In this document: positions 6,355 through 9,316 of the stretch, in pieces
Layout: the number at the start of each line of letters is the position of its first letter
How positions within the stretch are numbered: the first letter of the stretch is position 1
NCBI GenBank assembly: GCA_003158355.1
Contig: PMIV01000063.1
Coordinates: 1 to 9,316, forward strand
Length of the DNA: 9,316 nt
DNA from: Anaerolineaceae bacterium
GTDB taxonomy: Bacteria > Chloroflexota > Anaerolineae > Anaerolineales > Anaerolineaceae
Direction: 5' to 3'
Position numbers and translations under genes: made by a program
Notes under the pieces: generated by a model
Seen by the model: only the letters and a program-made list of their open reading frames with translations
What the model was told of the DNA's origin: nothing
Databases searched by the model: none

Positions 6355-7172
6355 TGAAAACAGTCATCGTAGCAGGAAGTTTTAACAATATTAAATCTCA
6401 AGACATCCGTTTTTTACAAGAAGCTTCTAAGTTTGGAGCGGTGAATGTCTTTTTATGGTCAGATAGTTTATTTCAACAAATTGAATGTAGAAGTCCTGAG
6501 TTCCCTGAGGAAGAACGCCAATATTTTTTAGAATCCGTTCGTTATGTACAGCATGTCTTCCTTTGCGATAGGCAAATAAACCAGGAAGAAGTACCCCAGA
6601 TCAAAAGGATAAAGCCCGAAGTATGGGTAGTGCGAGAAAGCGAAGATTCACCATTAACTCGTCAGTATTGTTTACTTCATGGAATCCAATATTCTATTGT
6701 AAAAGAATCCGAATTAGTAGTATTTCCAATTATTCCATTTACAAAGGCGTTCGATCCTTCTCGCCAAAAGGTGATCGTGACCGGCAGCTTTGATTGGCTG
6801 CATACTGGGCATGTACGTTTTTTTGAAGAAACTGCTGAACTGGGTGACCTTTACGTGGTTGTTGGACACGATCAAAACTTGCGTTTGCTCAAAGGAGAGG
6901 GTCATCCGTTGTTTTCCGAGGATGAACGCATATACATGGTGCAATCCATACGTTTTGTAAACCAGGCATTGATCTCAACCGGGCACGGATGGATGGATGC
7001 TGAGCCTGAGATCGAAAAGATAAAACCGGATATTTATGCGGTGAATGAAGATGGTGATGTACCCGAAAAAAGAGAGTTTTGTCGGGAGCATGGCCTTAAA
7101 TACGTGATTCTAAGACGTAAACCAAAACCAGGGTTAAAAGCCAGGCAAAGTACTACACTGCGTGGTTTTTAG
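6354..7172 (+). CDS. Tandem-domain HxGH nucleotidyltransferase with a degenerate first domain
   Basis: A 272-residue protein formed of two homologous cytidylyltransferase-like (HIGH superfamily) domains. The C-terminal domain, about 138-272, has the full signature: VTGSFDWLHTGHVRF with His150 and His153 of HxGH, an ERIYMVQSIRFV helix, KPDIYAVNEDGD, and the closing STTLRG motif at 266-271. It resembles sugar- or alcohol-phosphate nucleotidyltransferases such as the HldE C-terminal domain and TagD. The N-terminal domain, about 2-117, aligns block by block (VAGSFNNIKSQDIRF, ERQYFLESVRYV, KPEVWVVRESED), but both histidines are replaced (Lys14 and Asp17) and no STTLRG motif is present, so it is presumably non-catalytic. 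TAAGGA at 6341-6346 serves as ribosome-binding site. It is translationally coupled to the kinase, suggesting that it activates the kinase product. Transfer of CMP, AMP or another nucleotide cannot be distinguished. Confidence 0.78.
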   Translation: MKTVIVAGSFNNIKSQDIRFLQEASKFGAVNVFLWSDSLFQQIECRSPEFPEEERQYFLESVRYVQHVFLCDRQINQEEVPQIKRIKPEVWVVRESEDSPLTRQYCLLHGIQYSIVKESELVVFPIIPFTKAFDPSRQKVIVTGSFDWLHTGHVRFFEETAELGDLYVVVGHDQNLRLLKGEGHPLFSEDERIYMVQSIRFVNQALISTGHGWMDAEPEIEKIKPDIYAVNEDGDVPEKREFCREHGLKYVILRRKPKPGLKARQSTTLRGF

Positions 7173-7199
7173 GCTCATGTAGTTACCGTAGCTCAAGAA

Positions 7200-7223
7200 G
7201 CGGGGGTGTTGAAACACCCCCGC
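7200..7223 (+). terminator. GC-rich 10-bp hairpin upstream of the guanylyltransferase gene
   Basis: GCGGGGGTGT at 7200-7209 pairs perfectly with ACACCCCCGC at 7214-7223 around a TGAA loop. It lies 27 bases after the nucleotidyltransferase stop. An imperfect T-containing tail (ACCTTAACTTTT) follows, so it is a plausible but weak Rho-independent terminator or attenuator. No good promoter is seen between it and the next gene at 7263, so partial read-through is likely. Confidence 0.6.
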
Positions 7224-7262
7224 ACCTTAACTTTTACAAAGTGGGTTTTTAAGGAGGTTAGA

Positions 7263-8333
7263 ATGTATTACGCGGTCATTTTAGCCGGTGGTTCCGGAAC
7301 CAGACTCTGGCCTCTCAGCCGACAGCATTATCCAAAGCAAGCCCTCAAGCTCATTGGCGAGAAAACGATGTTTCAGTATGCAGTGGAGCGAATAGCCCCT
7401 TTATTTCCGCCTGATCGCATTTTTGTTGTCACAGTAGCACATCATGCGGCCATTCTCCAAAAACAAACCCCCGAAATCCCTACAAAAAATTTCATTCTTG
7501 AACCTGAAGGCCGCGGTACAGCCTCGGCGATTGGACTGGCATCCATCCATTTATTAGCACAAGACCCCGAAGCTTGCATGACTATTCTCACAGCCGATCA
7601 CTTCATCACCGAAACAGAGCATTTCTGTAGCGTTCTCACTACCGCTGAAAAAATTGCCCGGGATGGGAATCTGATCACTTTGGGAATAAAATCCTCAACT
7701 CCTTCTACGGGATTTGGATATATAAAACAAGGTGCTTTACTTGGTGAGGAAAATGGGTTCCCTTACTTTGCTGTTGAGCAATTTACAGAGAAACCTGATC
7801 TGGTTACTGCCAAAAAAATGGTCGAGAGCGGAAACTACTCCTGGAATAGCGGTATGTTTATTTGGCAGGCATCGACCATTCTACAGGAATTTGAAAGACA
7901 AATGCCGGATTTCTATTCCCAATTGATGCGTGTTAAAGCGGTTGTTGGATCGGCTGAATATAAAACGGTAATAGAACAAATTTGGCCCGGAATTGTAAAA
8001 AACACGATCGATTATGGCATTATGGAAGGTGCCAAAAATGGTATCGTCATTCCCGTTGAAATTGGCTGGACAGATATCGGTAGTTGGGGAAGTTTATTCA
8101 ACCTTTTACCCACTGATTCTGAAAATAACACTTTCATCGGCCAACACATTTCGATCGATACAAGCAACACACTCGCTTTCGGAGGGAAACGTTTGGTGGC
8201 TACAATGGGCGTGCAAGATCTAGTGATCATCGACACCGATGATGTGGTCATGGTTTGCTCACGCGATCGGGAACAAGATGTAAAAGCGCTGGTTGAATTA
8301 CTGAAGAAAACCGGAAGATCGCAGTATATTTAA
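7263..8333 (+). CDS. manC: Mannose-1-phosphate guanylyltransferase
   Basis: A 356-residue nucleotidyltransferase that makes GDP-mannose from mannose-1-phosphate and GTP in the cytoplasm. The N-terminal signature is LAGGSGTRLWPLSR at 7-20, followed by the PKQ element at 24-26. EPEGRGTASAIG at 80-91 is a variant of the usual EPxGRNTAPA block. Asp112 (ADH) is the likely metal ligand. TEKPD at 175-179, WNSGMFIW at 194-201 and GWTDIGSWGSL at 268-278 are all characteristic. Length fits the single-domain type without the C-terminal phosphomannose-isomerase cupin. I chose ATG 7263 over an in-frame upstream start at 7206, because AAGGAGG at 7251-7257 lies five bases before it, the family signature begins at once, and the upstream start is inside the hairpin. 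It would feed the epimerase encoded at 4408. Confidence 0.9.
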   Translation: MYYAVILAGGSGTRLWPLSRQHYPKQALKLIGEKTMFQYAVERIAPLFPPDRIFVVTVAHHAAILQKQTPEIPTKNFILEPEGRGTASAIGLASIHLLAQDPEACMTILTADHFITETEHFCSVLTTAEKIARDGNLITLGIKSSTPSTGFGYIKQGALLGEENGFPYFAVEQFTEKPDLVTAKKMVESGNYSWNSGMFIWQASTILQEFERQMPDFYSQLMRVKAVVGSAEYKTVIEQIWPGIVKNTIDYGIMEGAKNGIVIPVEIGWTDIGSWGSLFNLLPTDSENNTFIGQHISIDTSNTLAFGGKRLVATMGVQDLVIIDTDDVVMVCSRDREQDVKALVELLKKTGRSQYI

Positions 8334-8366
8334 CACATGCTGGTTTAATTTGATTAAGTGTCAATA

Positions 8367-8395
8367 TTTACCAATGAATGAACATTCGATATAAA
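8367..8395 (+). promoter_or_regulatory. Possible promoter of the RbsD/FucU-family gene
   Basis: TTTACC at 8367-8372 and TATAAA at 8390-8395 are separated by 17 bases. The predicted start near 8402 would leave only about 14 bases of leader, and the ribosome-binding site would begin almost at the start point. The match is therefore plausible but not secure; read-through from manC, 82 bases upstream, is an alternative. Confidence 0.35.
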
Positions 8396-8415
8396 CTTAG
8401 AAGAAGGGATATTCT

Positions 8416-8805
8416 ATGATCAAAACAGGAATTCTTAATCCAAAGATTCTTTCTCTCATAGCACGTGTTCGCCACACTAATACATTGGTCATCTCTGACC
8501 GCGGATTCCCGTATTGGCCGATGATCGAGACTGTGGATATTTCGCTTATCGATGATATCCCCACAGTATTGCAGGTTTTTAGCGCCCTAAAAACGAATTT
8601 TAACATCGGGCAAATATATATGGCTCAAGAATTTAAGCAGAACAATTCTTTAGAAACGATCCAACTTTTTGAATCTGCTGTAGGAAAGATTCCAGTAAAA
8701 TTTGAGCCGCATGTTGAATTTAAATTACGGGTTCCAAAAACCATCGGCCTGATTCGCACAGGGGATTGCACGCAGTACGCGAATATAATTCTGGAATCAG
8801 CCTAG
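8416..8805 (+). CDS. RbsD/FucU-family sugar mutarotase (ribose-pyranase-like)
   Basis: A 129-residue protein close to the usual RbsD length. The opening MIKTGILNPKILSLIARVRH, with His20, and SDRGFP with Asp28, match the RbsD active-site start ([26 protein letters not shown] in E. coli, quoted from memory and abbreviated here as a pattern). The family ending is clear: RTGDCTQYANIIL with Tyr121 and Asn123, plus His99 in the PHVEFK segment. Family members form cyclic oligomers that interconvert pyranose and furanose or anomeric forms of free sugars. The DRGFP form is nearer to RbsD than to FucU (DAHFP), but D-ribose specificity is not assured. Start support: AAGAAGGGA at 8401-8409. It sits between manC and a LacI-type gene; rbs-like transport genes may lie beyond the window. 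Confidence 0.85.
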   Translation: MIKTGILNPKILSLIARVRHTNTLVISDRGFPYWPMIETVDISLIDDIPTVLQVFSALKTNFNIGQIYMAQEFKQNNSLETIQLFESAVGKIPVKFEPHVEFKLRVPKTIGLIRTGDCTQYANIILESA

Positions 8806-8819
8806 ATTTTTTATAAAAG

Positions 8820-8844
8820 CTTGATCACTTCAACAACGATCAAG
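8820..8844 (+). terminator. Weak hairpin downstream of the RbsD/FucU-family gene
   Basis: CTTGATC at 8820-8826 pairs with GATCAAG at 8838-8844 around an 11-base loop, 14 bases after the stop codon. The following GTTGATTTG is not a proper T-run; a T-rich stretch (ATTTTTTATAAAA) precedes the hairpin. It may act as a weak terminator before the regulator gene. Confidence 0.35.
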
Positions 8845-8911
8845 GTTGATTTGAAACTGATGATATTATAAATTAAATTGAATTATTATAAAATTTATTC
8901 GCTAGTTCGTA

Positions 8912-8939
8912 TTGCAATAGTGTATACTTTTTGTATAAA
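8912..8939 (+). promoter_or_regulatory. Probable promoter of the LacI-family regulator gene
   Basis: TTGCAA at 8912-8917 and TATAAA at 8934-8939 have a 16-base spacer, preceded by a very AT-rich stretch (about 8860-8900) that could act as an UP element. The start point would be near 8946, giving a leader of only about 18 bases. No copy of the 4360 palindrome is present here, so autoregulation through that site is not indicated. Confidence 0.5.
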
Positions 8940-8963
8940 CGATATGAAAGAATATTTGTAAAC

Positions 8964-9316
8964 ATGCCAACGATTCGCGAAGTAGCAAAATTAGCTGGAG
9001 TAGCACCGATTACTGCGTCCAGGGTCATCAATGATTCTGGATATGCAAGCGAGGATGTAAGGCAACGTGTAAAACAAGCAGCCGAACAGCTCAATTATGT
9101 CCCCAATGTTTTGGCCCGCAGTCTAAAATCAAAAAGAACGCATACTCTTGCTTTGGTTATCACTGACATCACCAACCCTTTCTGGACTACCGTGGCACGC
9201 GGGGTTGAAGATGCTGCCAGTACAAAAGGTTACAATGTTATCTTCTGCAATACCGATGAATCCGCTCAAAAGCAATCGGCCTATTTACAAACCTTGATCC
9301 AGAAACAGGTCGATGG
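8964..9316 (+). CDS. LacI/GalR-family transcriptional regulator (3' truncated)
   Basis: The first 117 residues are visible and the frame runs off the window. The N-terminal helix-turn-helix (TIREVAKLAGVAPITASRVIND, residues 3-24, shown only to mark the motif) is followed by the hinge segment NYVPNVLARSLKSKRT and then the start of the periplasmic-binding-protein-like sensor domain (ALVITDITNPFWTTVARGVEDAA). Pro15 and Ile16 occupy the recognition-helix positions equivalent to LacI Tyr17 and Gln18. In-frame upstream codons offer no good alternative start; the ribosome-binding site is poor (GAAAGAA). Such proteins usually repress sugar genes and release DNA on binding a sugar or sugar phosphate. 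It is a candidate for the operator at 4360 and for control of the neighbouring RbsD-like gene. Confidence 0.9.
   Translation, partial: MPTIREVAKLAGVAPITASRVINDSGYASEDVRQRVKQAAEQLNYVPNVLARSLKSKRTHTLALVITDITNPFWTTVARGVEDAASTKGYNVIFCNTDESAQKQSAYLQTLIQKQVD

Noticed and set aside
7206..7262. 19-residue N-terminal extension of the guanylyltransferase from an upstream start codon
   Set aside because: The start lies inside the 7200-7223 hairpin and lacks a ribosome-binding site; ATG 7263 has AAGGAGG five bases upstream and directly begins the family signature.
8416..8805. Naming the mutarotase gene fucU and assigning the cassette to L-fucose salvage
   Set aside because: The active-site segment resembles RbsD more than FucU, and the kinase and nucleotidyltransferase are not recognisable as a fucokinase/GDP-fucose pyrophosphorylase.
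8944..8961. Five-codon ORF (ATG AAA GAA TAT TTG TAA) ending just before the LacI start
   Set aside because: Its ATG lies at or before the predicted transcription start and has no ribosome-binding site, so a leader peptide is unlikely.

Overview
The window reads as part of a bacterial chromosome, or a contig from an uncultured bacterium, with moderate base composition. The protein types (plant-like GDP-mannose 3,5-epimerase, RbsD/FucU, LacI, IS21) would suit a Chloroflexota (Anaerolineae-like) organism. That is a low-confidence impression; no taxonomic marker gene is present.

Layout. (1) Positions 1-1333 hold a 5'-truncated NmrA/isoflavone-reductase-like NAD(P)-binding protein and a small cupin, both rightward and GC-rich (about 61% by hand count over 61-240). 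(2) Positions 1334-1676 contain no convincing gene. (3) Positions about 1677-4219 are a complete-looking IS21-family element on the minus strand: istA (DDE transposase) and istB (AAA+ helper) overlap by ATGA, and both ends carry arrays of 23-bp repeats. (4) Positions 4326-8333 are a sugar-nucleotide cassette on the plus strand: a near-consensus sigma70 promoter with a LacI-type palindromic operator at its start point, a GDP-mannose 3,5-epimerase homologue, a compact GHMP-kinase-like protein, a double-domain HxGH nucleotidyltransferase whose first domain has lost its catalytic motif, and a mannose-1-phosphate guanylyltransferase. (5) Positions 8416-8805 encode an RbsD/FucU-family sugar mutarotase, followed at 8964 by the start of a LacI-family regulator that runs off the window.

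How it may work together (inference). ManC would make GDP-mannose. The epimerase would convert it to GDP-L-galactose and/or GDP-L-gulose. The kinase plus HxGH nucleotidyltransferase look like a separate phosphorylate-then-activate pair for another sugar, comparable in logic to HldE but with an unrelated kinase fold. RbsD would supply a particular anomer of a free sugar. The operator and the nearby LacI gene suggest control by a sugar or sugar phosphate. The most unusual parts are the epimerase/kinase/double-nucleotidyltransferase set and the degenerate N-terminal nucleotidyltransferase domain.
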